A stretch of DNA of 64,000 nt from Candidatus Thermodiscus eudorianus (GTDB lineage: Archaea > Thermoproteota > Thermoprotei_A > Sulfolobales > Acidilobaceae), in contig WAOW01000006.1 in assembly GCA_015521085.1 (NCBI GenBank), positions 1-64,000 of the forward strand, written 5' to 3'. Below the pieces are notes generated by a model. That model was not told the DNA's origin. It ran no database searches and saw only the letters and a program-made list of their open reading frames with translations. Positions 41,846 through 49,464 of this stretch are shown here, one piece after another. Within the stretch, counting starts at the first letter, position 1, and every line of letters begins with the position of its first letter. Position numbers and translations under genes: made by a program.

Positions 41846-42675
41846 CTCCTCCCCTTGACGTCTATGTGCACTGTTAGGTCGACGTTGTACTCCTCCCTGG
41901 CTATATAGGAGGCCTCGTCGACCAGCAGATCCGCGACCTCGTAGGGTATGTCCACGGCCTCCACAACCATGTCCCCGTGGTACTTGCCCGGCACCACGGT
42001 CCTAAGCCTTATGCTCTTAACCCTGAGACCCCTCTCCTCGAAGAGGCCACGTATCCTCCTTAGGATCGCCGGGTCTATAGTGTCGCTCATGAGCACTCCC
42101 AGCCTCTGAGACTCGCTCCAGAGCTCGTAGACTAGGTACATGGTTATGACGAGCCCGCCAGCGATATCGTACACCCTCCCATAGTAGACCGCCGTGTAGC
42201 TCGCGGTTATGGTTACTACCCCCTCTATCACCTCCGTGAACGTGAAGGCCGAGAAGACGCCTCCAGCATAGCCCTGCCTCCTCGACACCAGGATTGAGGC
42301 CCCGTAGAAGAGTGTTCCTATGAGGGCGAAGAGGGGCGCGCCCTCCTCCACACTATAGGCCTGGCCGAGAGAATAGTACAGTACTGCCGTGCTCAGGCCC
42401 GCTATGAAGGAGTAGGTGACGAGGACAAGCAACACGCCATGATAGACTAGCCTGGTGTGGCCGAAGGGGTGGTCCTCGTCCGGTGGCCTGGAGGCGGCTC
42501 TCAGGCTCCTGTAGAGGAGTATCCCGGCCACGATGTTTCCTATGCAGGTTGCCCCGTCTATGAAGACCGCCCGCGAGCCGTAGAGTAGTCCTCCGAGGAT
42601 CTTGAAGACTGCCCCGGCTCCCCCCAGTATTAATGCTATTAGTATTATTCTAGCGCTCTCGCCATAGCTTTGCAA
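41842..42675 (-). CDS. CDF-family cation efflux protein
   Basis: The 277-residue cation diffusion facilitator shows six TM helices. TM2 has GSRAVFIDGATCIGNIVAGI with an Asp metal ligand, the loop DEDHPFGHTRLVYHGVLLVL matches the HPFGH family motif, and YDIAGGLVITMYLVYEL holds a TM5 Asp. The C-terminal domain (about residues 205-277) with KYHGDMVVEAVDI and YNVDLTVHIDVKG is the metallochaperone-like cytosolic part. Substrate probably Zn, Fe, Mn or Co. The TTG at 42675 overlaps the end of the upstream small gene by 26 nt. Confidence 0.82.
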   Translation of the reverse strand: MQSYGESARIILIALILGGAGAVFKILGGLLYGSRAVFIDGATCIGNIVAGILLYRSLRAASRPPDEDHPFGHTRLVYHGVLLVLVTYSFIAGLSTAVLYYSLGQAYSVEEGAPLFALIGTLFYGASILVSRRQGYAGGVFSAFTFTEVIEGVVTITASYTAVYYGRVYDIAGGLVITMYLVYELWSESQRLGVLMSDTIDPAILRRIRGLFEERGLRVKSIRLRTVVPGKYHGDMVVEAVDIPYEVADLLVDEASYIAREEYNVDLTVHIDVKGRS

Positions 42676-42913
42676 AATCCTTCACACTTAGCTTTAAAGC
42701 GGCCTTGAGCTTATAATTATAGCTTCTCGCCAGCTCCTCTACGAGGTCCTCGGGGAGGCCCTTGAGGCTCTTCTTGAACTTCCTGGTGTAGGATCTCCTA
42801 GTCATCCATAGGTGCAGTCTCAGCCTTAGGATGACTAGGGTTATCTTGGCCGCTAAAAAGAGGGATAGGGTTATTAGAGATAGTATGGCCTTAGCTTTTC
42901 CCGCTTTCCCCAT
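42650..42913 (-). CDS. Small basic membrane protein
   Basis: The 87-residue protein has one N-terminal membrane segment (KAILSLITLSLFLAAKITLV) followed by a basic cytosolic region RLHLWMTRRSYTRKFKKSLK and a short helix-rich tail. No family recognised. It overlaps the winged-helix gene upstream by 23 nt and the CDF gene downstream by 26 nt, so all are translated from one transcript. A link to the CDF transporter or to the regulator is likely from context only. Confidence 0.6.
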   Translation of the reverse strand: MGKAGKAKAILSLITLSLFLAAKITLVILRLRLHLWMTRRSYTRKFKKSLKGLPEDLVEELARSYNYKLKAALKLSVKDFAKLWRER

Positions 42914-43322
42914 AGTCTCTCAGCCTCACTATACTCCTAGTCCCCTTCCTCTCAACACTCACTATGCCGAGGCTCTCAAGCTGCTTGATCCTCTCGACCA
43001 GGGTCTTCCTGGAGGCGCGCCCTCTCAGCCTTCTTACAGCCCTCTCAAGCCCCCTTATGCTCATGGGTCCCTCGACTACTAGCACCTCCACTACAGCCCT
43101 GCTGATCTCGTCGACCCGGCCCATTCCGCCTACCAGCCCGATTATTGTCCTAGCATACTCGACAGCTTTCTGGGCTGGTAGGTTGAATGCCGCGGTCAGC
43201 TCTCCCGCTATGCCGAGTGATTCGTCCTCTCTAAGCTTGTCTTCGAGCCACTTGAGCCTTTCGAGTACCTCGGCTAGCATCTTCTCTATCTTGGCGAGCC
43301 TTTCCTCCAGGCTTTGGGGCAA
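42891..43322 (-). CDS. Coiled-coil winged-helix regulator
   Basis: The 143-residue protein has an N-terminal coiled coil (SLEERLAKIEKMLAEVLERL then KWLEDKLRED), a linker, and a winged-helix domain: ISRAVVEVLVVEGPMSIRGL, ERAVRRLRGRASRKTLVERI (recognition helix) and LESLGIVSVERKGTRSIVRL (wing). It is a probable DNA-binding regulator. TTG at 43322 begins the frame. It sits 25 bp after the acidic 133-aa gene on the same strand, heading a small operon that ends with the CDF transporter. Autoregulation is inferred. Confidence 0.7.
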   Translation of the reverse strand: MPQSLEERLAKIEKMLAEVLERLKWLEDKLREDESLGIAGELTAAFNLPAQKAVEYARTIIGLVGGMGRVDEISRAVVEVLVVEGPMSIRGLERAVRRLRGRASRKTLVERIKQLESLGIVSVERKGTRSIVRLRDYGESGKS

Positions 43323-43347
43323 CCTGGCTTGCCCTCAACTGTGTTGG

Positions 43348-43749
43348 CTACTCTTTCGTCTCCTCCTCTTCGTCCTCATCCTTTTCCTCTTCTTCCCCGC
43401 CGCTCTTCCCCTTGCCGTGTTTTAGGGCTTCCATGAATGGGGGTTTCCCTCCCTTGAATAGGTTAGTTATGCTTGACATTGCGTCTAGTATCTTGGTCCT
43501 CTTCTCGAAGTATTCCTTGGTCATCTCCCTGGCCAGGTCCTCCGGTATGCCGCTCTCTACTAGTGACTTGTAGAACGCCGCTATCTCGCTGCCGAACTTG
43601 TCGCCCCTCACCGGCTCTAGCAGGGTCTCTAGCAGGTCCTTTATCGGCTTCTGTACTTCCTTTAGGAAGTCTGAGACCGCTGTTAGGATGCCCCGGACCT
43701 CTTCCACGTCCTCGCTCACGGACTCGGGCCTCCTCTCCTCTTCTGCCAC
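43348..43749 (-). CDS. Acidic, mainly helical hypothetical protein
   Basis: The 133-residue protein is mostly helical, with VSEDVEEVRGILTAVSDFLK and LAREMTKEYFEKRTKILDAM as clear helices. The end is very acidic (GGEEEEKDEDEEEETKE). It may be a crenarchaea-specific conserved protein; function unknown. The GTG at 43749 has a GGAGGTG ribosome site, a strong one for this window. It shares an approximately 100-bp divergent promoter region with the ChaN-like gene. Confidence 0.6.
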   Translation of the reverse strand: MAEEERRPESVSEDVEEVRGILTAVSDFLKEVQKPIKDLLETLLEPVRGDKFGSEIAAFYKSLVESGIPEDLAREMTKEYFEKRTKILDAMSSITNLFKGGKPPFMEALKHGKGKSGGEEEEKDEDEEEETKE

Positions 43750-43853
43750 TCTATTCCACCTCCGTTCCTCAGGCGTCGTGAATACTACTAGTTGTACATG
43801 TAATTACGTTTTTATGGTCACTAGTGAACCAAGAGTAGACCAGTGAGGGTGGA

Positions 43854-44627
43854 ATGCCACGCTACATTAATCTAGGAGACTACACCCAGGTAGACCGTGG
43901 CGCCGTGGTTGAGAGCTACGAGAAGCTACTCTACATAGGAGAGGTCCACGAGCAGGAGTGGCTGATCAAGGAGGTCGTCCTTCTACTCGGAGAAGCCTGC
44001 GAGACCGGGAAGCTCGGGTTCCTAGCAATGGAGCACTTCAACATAGAACAACAGGAGATACTCGACAAGTGGCTAGAGGATGAGTTGTCCTTCGAGGAGC
44101 TAGCCGCCGTCTACGAGAAGGGGCCGGAGGGCTTCAACCTAAGGGTGTATAGGCCCCTTATGGAGGCCGCAAGGGACTGTGGAGCCCGTATTATAGGCGT
44201 GATGCCGCCGAGGGACAAGGCCCAGATAGTGTCTAGAACAGGCTCGATACCATGGATCCCCGAGGGTGCTCCGGATCCCAGTGATATGAGTAGAGAGTAT
44301 ATCGAGTTGCTCTCAAGGCTGTTCCCCCGGGAGGGGCCCATGGCTCGCATACCCGTTGAGAGGCTACTACTGGCCCAGTCCTACAAGGACTCTATCGCCT
44401 CCTGGAGGATAGCGGAGGAGTTGAAGACGGGGAGGAGTGGGATTGTGTTGATGGGCTGGACCCATGTAGAGGTTAAGGGTGCAGTTGCCTCTAGAGTCTC
44501 GGCCCTGAGCGGGCTGGTTAAACCCGGGTATAGGGTTGTCGGTGCTAGGCTTGACCCTGGAGAGCTAGATTTCTACCGGGAGAATAAAGGGTTGGTTGAA
44601 ACGGATTACCTCTTAGTTGCCAGGTAG
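43854..44627 (+). CDS. ChaN-like (DUF399) protein
   Basis: The 257-residue protein is of the ChaN/EreA-like fold. YIGEVHEQEWLIKEVV carries the His and Glu, LAMEHFNIEQQEILDKW is the second motif, and GIVLMGWTHVEVKGAVASRV the C-terminal His motif. Bacterial ChaN binds haem; the archaeal function is unknown and may be hydrolytic. No signal peptide is visible, so it is cytosolic. ATG follows GAGGGTGGA. It overlaps the end of the phosphoesterase gene by 22 nt tail to tail. Confidence 0.72.
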   Translation: MPRYINLGDYTQVDRGAVVESYEKLLYIGEVHEQEWLIKEVVLLLGEACETGKLGFLAMEHFNIEQQEILDKWLEDELSFEELAAVYEKGPEGFNLRVYRPLMEAARDCGARIIGVMPPRDKAQIVSRTGSIPWIPEGAPDPSDMSREYIELLSRLFPREGPMARIPVERLLLAQSYKDSIASWRIAEELKTGRSGIVLMGWTHVEVKGAVASRVSALSGLVKPGYRVVGARLDPGELDFYRENKGLVETDYLLVAR

Positions 44628-46090
44628 ATTCCAGCCGCGACGACTACTACCGCCAGTATAGAGGCTGCTACCAGTAGCGTGTTGGCCCCTGCCTTCTCTC
44701 CGGTGGTCTCGGTCGAGGATGTAGCTGTGTAGGGTGCTACGGTCGAGGTGGTGGTTGTAGTGGTCTCGGTTGTACTCTTGGCCCCGGTGGTCTGGCTCGT
44801 GTGCGTGGTCGGGGCTGTTGTAGTGGTCGTGGTCTCCGAGGTGGTGGTCGTGGTTGTTGCTTGGCTCGGGGCGATGTACCCTGTAATGTCTATCGCGCCC
44901 CCGAGGGGCCTGGCGGCGACTACCGTGGCTCCAGCCGACTCATTGCCGGCCTCTACTATGTAGACGTATGTGTCGTTGGAGGTGGAGTTTGATTCGAGCC
45001 TGTAGCCGGAGGGTCCCTCCAGGAGCTTAACGTATACCGTGGTGTCGGGTGGTATCATGGAGACATAGTAGACCTTGTAGAGCTTCTCACCCACGCTCAC
45101 ATTGAACTGGAGCCTCACAGGCATCTCGGCCGGGTCCCCGTAGACCGTGACCTTGCTGTTCCTCACAAGCACGTACGTCTTATTGACGTACTCCACCGTG
45201 AAGTTACCCGAGCCCTTCCCGGCCTTAACCGGGATATACCGGTAGGTGTGGTCCGGGTACAACAGGAGGACTAGGTAGTTGTAGGATGAGACGCATGAGG
45301 CCGCGGCCTCGCAGTCGCTAGCCTTGTAGAGTGGAGCGCCGAGGCTACCGACTATCAGCCACGTGGTGCCACCGCTCTTGTACTCGGCCCACCCATGCCA
45401 GTGCGCCTGCAATACCAGGACCGGCTGTCCTGTCTCGTTAATCCTCTCAAGGAGTAGCTCCGCCTTCCCCGGGTAATCGTCCTGCAGGTTGTGGTGTACG
45501 TATGGCTTGATGGGCCTGTGGAAGGCTACTATAAGGCTCCTGTCCCCGAGGCCCCGGTAGGCTTCCTCAACCCCGTTCCTCCAGAGCTCGGGTTTGCCCT
45601 CGGTGTCCAGGACCGCGATCCTCCAACCTGGTATGTCGTCGAAGACCAGAGTGTAGGGCCCTATATACCGGGCCCAGTACTTCCAGGCCACTCCACCGTA
45701 GGAGACGTCGTGGTTGCCCATGGCGTAGAGCTGGTTCTCCAGCCCTGACTCGTTCATGACCCTGTAGAACTCCTTGTACTGCCTCTTGCTACCCTGGCCC
45801 ACGTGATCCCCTAGGCCTATCGTGGCCACGGGGTTCACCATCGATATCTCCCGTATACCGTCGTAGAAGACCTGTGGTAGCTTGACCCATGGTATCGCCC
45901 TGGGCCTGTTGTCCCCGAACACTACGACCGGGTACCACGGCAGGTTCCCGGGTATGGGACGCCTAGTCTTATTGTATAGCGGGACCACCTCCTGCTGTTG
46001 CCCCATGCTTGTCGGGGCCGATGCATAGAGTAGTATCGGAGTGGCAACCGCTATCAGTACTAGGAGGCCTCCCGTTATCCTCCTATTCAA
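44606..46090 (-). CDS. Cell-surface metallophosphoesterase with Thr-rich stalk
   Basis: The secreted calcineurin-like phosphoesterase is about 494 residues. The signal/anchor ITGGLLVLIAVATPILLYAS is followed by VVVFGDNRPRAIPWVK (first metal motif), ATIGLGDHVGQGSKRQY, LYAMGNHDVSYGG (GNHD) and VLQAHWHGWAEYKSGGTTWL (final His pair). After a beta domain comes a long Thr-rich stalk (about residues 415-465) and a C-terminal TM with KR end. The TTG at 46090 overlaps the NUDIX stop (TTGA); a longer frame begins at 46153 inside that gene. It would act on extracellular phosphoesters or phosphoproteins. Confidence 0.82.
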   Translation of the reverse strand: MNRRITGGLLVLIAVATPILLYASAPTSMGQQQEVVPLYNKTRRPIPGNLPWYPVVVFGDNRPRAIPWVKLPQVFYDGIREISMVNPVATIGLGDHVGQGSKRQYKEFYRVMNESGLENQLYAMGNHDVSYGGVAWKYWARYIGPYTLVFDDIPGWRIAVLDTEGKPELWRNGVEEAYRGLGDRSLIVAFHRPIKPYVHHNLQDDYPGKAELLLERINETGQPVLVLQAHWHGWAEYKSGGTTWLIVGSLGAPLYKASDCEAAASCVSSYNYLVLLLYPDHTYRYIPVKAGKGSGNFTVEYVNKTYVLVRNSKVTVYGDPAEMPVRLQFNVSVGEKLYKVYYVSMIPPDTTVYVKLLEGPSGYRLESNSTSNDTYVYIVEAGNESAGATVVAARPLGGAIDITGYIAPSQATTTTTTSETTTTTTAPTTHTSQTTGAKSTTETTTTTTSTVAPYTATSSTETTGEKAGANTLLVAASILAVVVVAAGIYLATKR

Positions 46091-46644
46091 TGCGCGTCCC
46101 CCTCCCTCTCCTCGCTCAAGGCTACTGGTAGTTTGGCGGTTATCGATATGCATTGCGGGAGTGTCGTGAACGTGTTTATGAAGGCGAGCCTCTCGTCGAT
46201 GTAGGTGACGTATAGGAACCTCTTGAAGTCCGGTATGTCCTGGCTTATGAGCTCCGCCATCCCGCTAGGCCAGAAGTTGTCCGCCACCTCTATAGGATCC
46301 CTCCACTCGAAGGTGAGAGTAGCGTACTTCCTCCTAGGCTCCCCGCCACCGTTACAGAAGAAGTAGAAGAGGATCTCGTGCCTAGGCCCCTTCTTCCGCT
46401 CGCTGAGGCTCTCCACTATATAGATTAGCCTGACGGGCTCGACCTCAAGGCCAGCCTCCTCCTTCATCTCCCTAACCACAGTGAAGGGGAGGCTTTCGAG
46501 GAACTCAAGCCTCCCGCCAGGCACGCTGTAGACGCCGTTCTTCTCCCTCTGTAGGAGGATCTTGCCGTCGCGCTCCAGTATGCACCTGCTCCTCACAATG
46601 ACCCTGCTCCTATAGGTCCATGCCGGCTTCTTCCTCCAACTCAT
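46087..46644 (-). CDS. NUDIX hydrolase
   Basis: The 185-residue NUDIX protein has the Nudix box GGRLEFLESLPFTVVREMKE EAGLEVEPV with the REMKEE metal ligands (residues about 43-65). The rest forms the Nudix beta/alpha core with a C-terminal extension containing two cysteines (one in TLPQCISI). It hydrolyses a nucleoside-diphosphate-linked compound, unspecified. ATG at 46644. It is upstream of and coupled to the surface phosphoesterase by a TTGA overlap, although the two act in different compartments. Confidence 0.85.
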   Translation of the reverse strand: MSWRKKPAWTYRSRVIVRSRCILERDGKILLQREKNGVYSVPGGRLEFLESLPFTVVREMKEEAGLEVEPVRLIYIVESLSERKKGPRHEILFYFFCNGGGEPRRKYATLTFEWRDPIEVADNFWPSGMAELISQDIPDFKRFLYVTYIDERLAFINTFTTLPQCISITAKLPVALSEEREGDAH

Positions 46645-46772
46645 TACCTCGCCCCGTCTACCAGTTCCACCGGGCTACTATTAGCCTCTATCCCTCCATA
46701 CAGCGGTAACACCGGGCTACACCTGCAAACTACCGTTGATACCCCTATCACTTGAGAATGGTGTAGGAGTAG

Positions 46773-47075
46773 ATGCCTGGGGTAGCTCAGAAGATACTGG
46801 AGGTCCTAGAGGAGAGGGGAGCCCTGGCCCCCGGGGACGTGGTCTCGATAACGGGAGAACCAAGGTATAGGGTGCTGGCGGCATTCCACTGCCTGGAGGA
46901 ACTCGGGCTCATCGACAAGATGTACGAGAGGGGCACATACAAGATATATCAGGTCACGGTGCTAGGCAAGGAGCTACTTAGGCAGGCCAAGGGCCACGGA
47001 CTAGCCTACGCGCTGGAGAAGGTGCTGCTGGACTCGTCTAGCGTTGCAGGGGTTCAGCTCTCGACCGAGACGTAG
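46773..47075 (+). CDS. Small winged-helix protein
   Basis: The 100-residue winged-helix domain has QKILEVLEERGALAPGDVVS (helix 1), ITGEPRYRVLAAFHCLEELG (recognition helix) and LIDKMYERGTYKIYQVTVLG (wing), then a C-terminal helix. It is a probable DNA-binding regulator of unknown target. ATG at 46773. The end overlaps the convergent 127-aa gene by 22 nt. Confidence 0.68.
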   Translation: MPGVAQKILEVLEERGALAPGDVVSITGEPRYRVLAAFHCLEELGLIDKMYERGTYKIYQVTVLGKELLRQAKGHGLAYALEKVLLDSSSVAGVQLSTET

Positions 47076-47437
47076 ACGGGCTTCTCCGCCAGGTTTATCA
47101 CGGGCACAACCACCCAGCCGGGCCTAGCCCTGTCGGTGACCTCGATCCTCTCACCCGACTCGTCAGTCCTGGCAATGATGTACTTCACCTGGCTCGCATC
47201 CCTCTCGTCGTCCTCGGCCACATAGTAGTATATCACGGGGAGCCCGTAGCATCGGTAGTAGTCCTTGTACATCATCTGGAGGAAGTAGACGCTGCCCTTC
47301 CCCGACTTGAACCTGTAGACGGGCATGACGACCATCCGCCCGGCGAGGCTGCTGGCAAGCCTCACGAGGTCGCTCAGCGTCTCGACCCTAACACTAATGG
47401 CTTCCCCGACCTTGTCGGCCTCACAGTAGCCGGACAC
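47054..47437 (-). CDS. Hypothetical alpha/beta protein
   Basis: The 127-residue protein reads SVRVETLSDLVRLASSLAGR then MVVMPVYRFKSGKGSVYFLQ and VIYYYVAEDDERDASQVKYI, ending WVVVPVINLAEKPVYVSVE. It is probably a small crenarchaeal soluble protein; family not recognised. GTG start at 47437. Its end overlaps the winged-helix gene on the other strand. Upstream is the promoter region of the tRNA-Leu gene. Confidence 0.55.
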   Translation of the reverse strand: MSGYCEADKVGEAISVRVETLSDLVRLASSLAGRMVVMPVYRFKSGKGSVYFLQMMYKDYYRCYGLPVIYYYVAEDDERDASQVKYIIARTDESGERIEVTDRARPGWVVVPVINLAEKPVYVSVES

Positions 47438-47537
47438 CCTCTAAGACACCCCCCCTGGGGGATTGTACCCAGCCTCTAACAATAAAAACCCAGATATACA
47501 ATGGAGCGAGACTAGGAGCAAAGGCCCGGGGAGGGGT

Positions 47538-47625
47538 GCGGGGGTGCCCGAGCTTGGCCAAAGGGGTCGGGCTCAGGACCCGATGGCGTAGGCCTGCGCG
47601 GGTTCAAATCCCGCCCCCCGCACCA
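47538..47625 (+). tRNA. tRNA-Leu (anticodon CAG)
   Basis: The acceptor stem GCGGGGG (47538-47544) pairs with CCCCCGC (47615-47621). The anticodon arm TCGGG-CTCAGGA-CCCGA shows anticodon CAG. A long variable arm TGGCGTAGGCCTGCG and T-arm CGGGTTCAAATCCCG follow. Discriminator A and an encoded CCA end at 47625. The long variable arm fits class II tRNA-Leu. No intron is apparent. TATA-like ATAAAAA and GATATACA boxes lie 40-55 bp upstream. Confidence 0.93.
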
Positions 47626-47665
47626 TAGACGCCCCCATAGGTAGTCTAGGCCCGTGGTGGCGGTT

Positions 47666-48544
47666 GTGAGAAAGACTATACCGGTAGTCTTGGCGATTCT
47701 ACTGCTCGCCTTGGCTGTTACTGGGGCATATTATCTTGTGCGTCCCACCGGTGGTTCTAGTGGTCCGGGGGAGGGCGTCTCGGGGTATTTGATCGGTGTC
47801 GACGACGCCGGTGAGGTGGGGGTACGTCATTGGCGCTATCTCATACTGGACCCGGATTCCTTCGAGTCTCCACCCCAATGCGGGTGTTATGACGTCGTCT
47901 TGGCGTACTTGAACGTTGGTTACGCCGAGGAGTGGCGCGATTACTATGGGGGTCTTCCTGGCTCGATCCTCCACGGGGAGTCCGGGTATGAGGGCGAGTT
48001 CCTGGTAGAGTATTGGAGTGGTTTGTGGCATGGGTTGATGACTAGGCTGGCATTGGATTACCTCGCCAACGGCTATGACGGCGTATACCTTGACAACATC
48101 GACGCGCTGGAGCACGTAAGCAATGCGAGCTGGGCCAGCGTGGACCCGGCCAGCGCTATGGTTGACCTGGTCTGCGATATATCCCATGCAGTGAAGGCAC
48201 GCTACAATGCATACGTATTCATAAACATTGGCGGCGCCACAGACCTACTCTACAACGACAAGCTAGCCAACTGTATAGACGGCGTACTACGGGAAGAGCT
48301 CTGGACCCGATGGACCCCCACAGGGCCAGAGCCGGTGGACGTGAACGAGTCAAACACGGTGCTAGAGGCGTTGCAACACGTTAGAGAGCTCGGAAAACAC
48401 GTCATAGTGGTCGATCCACAGAGCAACGCTGAAGAAGCCGAACGGTTCTGCAGGCTGGCCTGGAGCTACGGGTTCAGCCCCGTGCCACAGCCTGCCTGGT
48501 CCCCCGACTACACCGTGCCGCCTCCCAGCGACTGGTGCAGCTAG
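47666..48544 (+). CDS. Secreted GH114/TM1410-like protein
   Basis: The secreted protein is about 292 residues. The signal is KTIPVVLAILLLALAVTGAY. The TIM-barrel opening YLIGVDDAGEVGVRHWRYLI is followed by DVVLAYLNVGYAEEWRDYYG, LDYLANGYDGVYLDNIDALE (DxxD/E motif) and YVFINIGGATDLLY, typical of the GH114/TM1410 group (endo-alpha-1,4-polygalactosaminidase-like). It has six cysteines. The GTG at 47666 has GGTGG 6 nt upstream; GTGs at 47654 and 47657 are possible. It starts 41 bp after tRNA-Leu. It may trim glycans of the cell envelope or of other cells. Confidence 0.75.
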   Translation: MRKTIPVVLAILLLALAVTGAYYLVRPTGGSSGPGEGVSGYLIGVDDAGEVGVRHWRYLILDPDSFESPPQCGCYDVVLAYLNVGYAEEWRDYYGGLPGSILHGESGYEGEFLVEYWSGLWHGLMTRLALDYLANGYDGVYLDNIDALEHVSNASWASVDPASAMVDLVCDISHAVKARYNAYVFINIGGATDLLYNDKLANCIDGVLREELWTRWTPTGPEPVDVNESNTVLEALQHVRELGKHVIVVDPQSNAEEAERFCRLAWSYGFSPVPQPAWSPDYTVPPPSDWCS

Positions 48545-48572
48545 GATAGGAGACTCGCGCACCCCTTCATGC

Positions 48573-49277
48573 TTATACCTTGTAGCCCTTCCTCTCCAGA
48601 CAGCTCCTCAGGGCCTCCTCAACCCTAGACACATAGCCCTCCCTGGATACTACGAAGGACAATAGCCTGCCCGCACGCCCTCCGTATACCCTTATAACGC
48701 TCTCCGCCCTCGCATCGAGGCTGGGAGCCTCGTTGTCGATACTGTAGACGTTATCTTGCCTGGGGCGTAGACCGGGCTTCTCGCCGGGATAGCCTATAGT
48801 CAGCCCCACTAGCGGCACAAGCTCCTCAGGCAGTGAAAGGACCTCCTGCAATCTACAGGGGTCCGCGTAGGCTGCTATGAAGGTCACTCCATAGCCCAGG
48901 CTCTCCGCGGCTACAGCAGCCCATGCAGCCATTATGCCAGCGCCTATAGCGGCCTCGACTAGGTGAGCTAGACCCTTGGGGGCGGGCTCTAGGCCCAGCT
49001 TCTCGGCGGCCCGGAGTATCTTGTCGTAGTCTAGGCTGAAGACCAGGAATACAGCGCTCTCCTCCACGTGCCTCTGCCCGCCGACCGCTATGGCCGCCTT
49101 CTTCTTTAACTCCCTATCGATTATGGCGGAGACGTGGACTGGCATGAGGTTCCAGGCCGTCGGCGCTCTCCGAGCGGCTTCTAGTATCGCCTTGAGGTCT
49201 CCGCTTGGGATCTCCTTCTCCTCGTATTCTCTGATGCTAACATGGTTATTCAGTACTTCTATACAGTCCTTGGGCAT
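48573..49277 (-). CDS. Nitroreductase-family flavoprotein
   Basis: The 234-residue nitroreductase-fold protein has HVSIREYEEKEIPSGDLKAI with the SIRxY FMN motif and LEAARRAPTAWNLMPVHVSA. HLVEAAIGAGIMAAWAAVAA and IAAYADPCRLQEVLSLPEEL VPLVGLTIGYPGEKP are the later family segments. It is an FMN-dependent oxidoreductase that would use NAD(P)H; substrate unknown. ATG at 49277. It ends 28 bp from the convergent GH114-like gene. Confidence 0.85.
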   Translation of the reverse strand: MPKDCIEVLNNHVSIREYEEKEIPSGDLKAILEAARRAPTAWNLMPVHVSAIIDRELKKKAAIAVGGQRHVEESAVFLVFSLDYDKILRAAEKLGLEPAPKGLAHLVEAAIGAGIMAAWAAVAAESLGYGVTFIAAYADPCRLQEVLSLPEELVPLVGLTIGYPGEKPGLRPRQDNVYSIDNEAPSLDARAESVIRVYGGRAGRLLSFVVSREGYVSRVEEALRSCLERKGYKV

Positions 49278-49464
49278 CTTATACTAACACCTCGCTCCAA
49301 CCGGATGACACTGAGTTTAACTTCTCTTACGGGATCCCGGGGGATCCTGTTTGACCTTGCGGATAAACCCATATATGAACTTGCAATATAGGCTCCCGGG
49401 GATCCCAGGGCCAAGAATCCCTACAGCCTCTTTGGGGGAGCTGTTACTTGCATTTTGAGTCCTG

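Noticed and set aside
49320-49420. GGATCC/CCCGGG-rich palindromic motifs as an operator pair
   Set aside because: The motifs GGGATCCCGGGGGATCC and CCCGGGGATCCC are short and imperfect in a GC-rich genome, and do not align with a clear start site.
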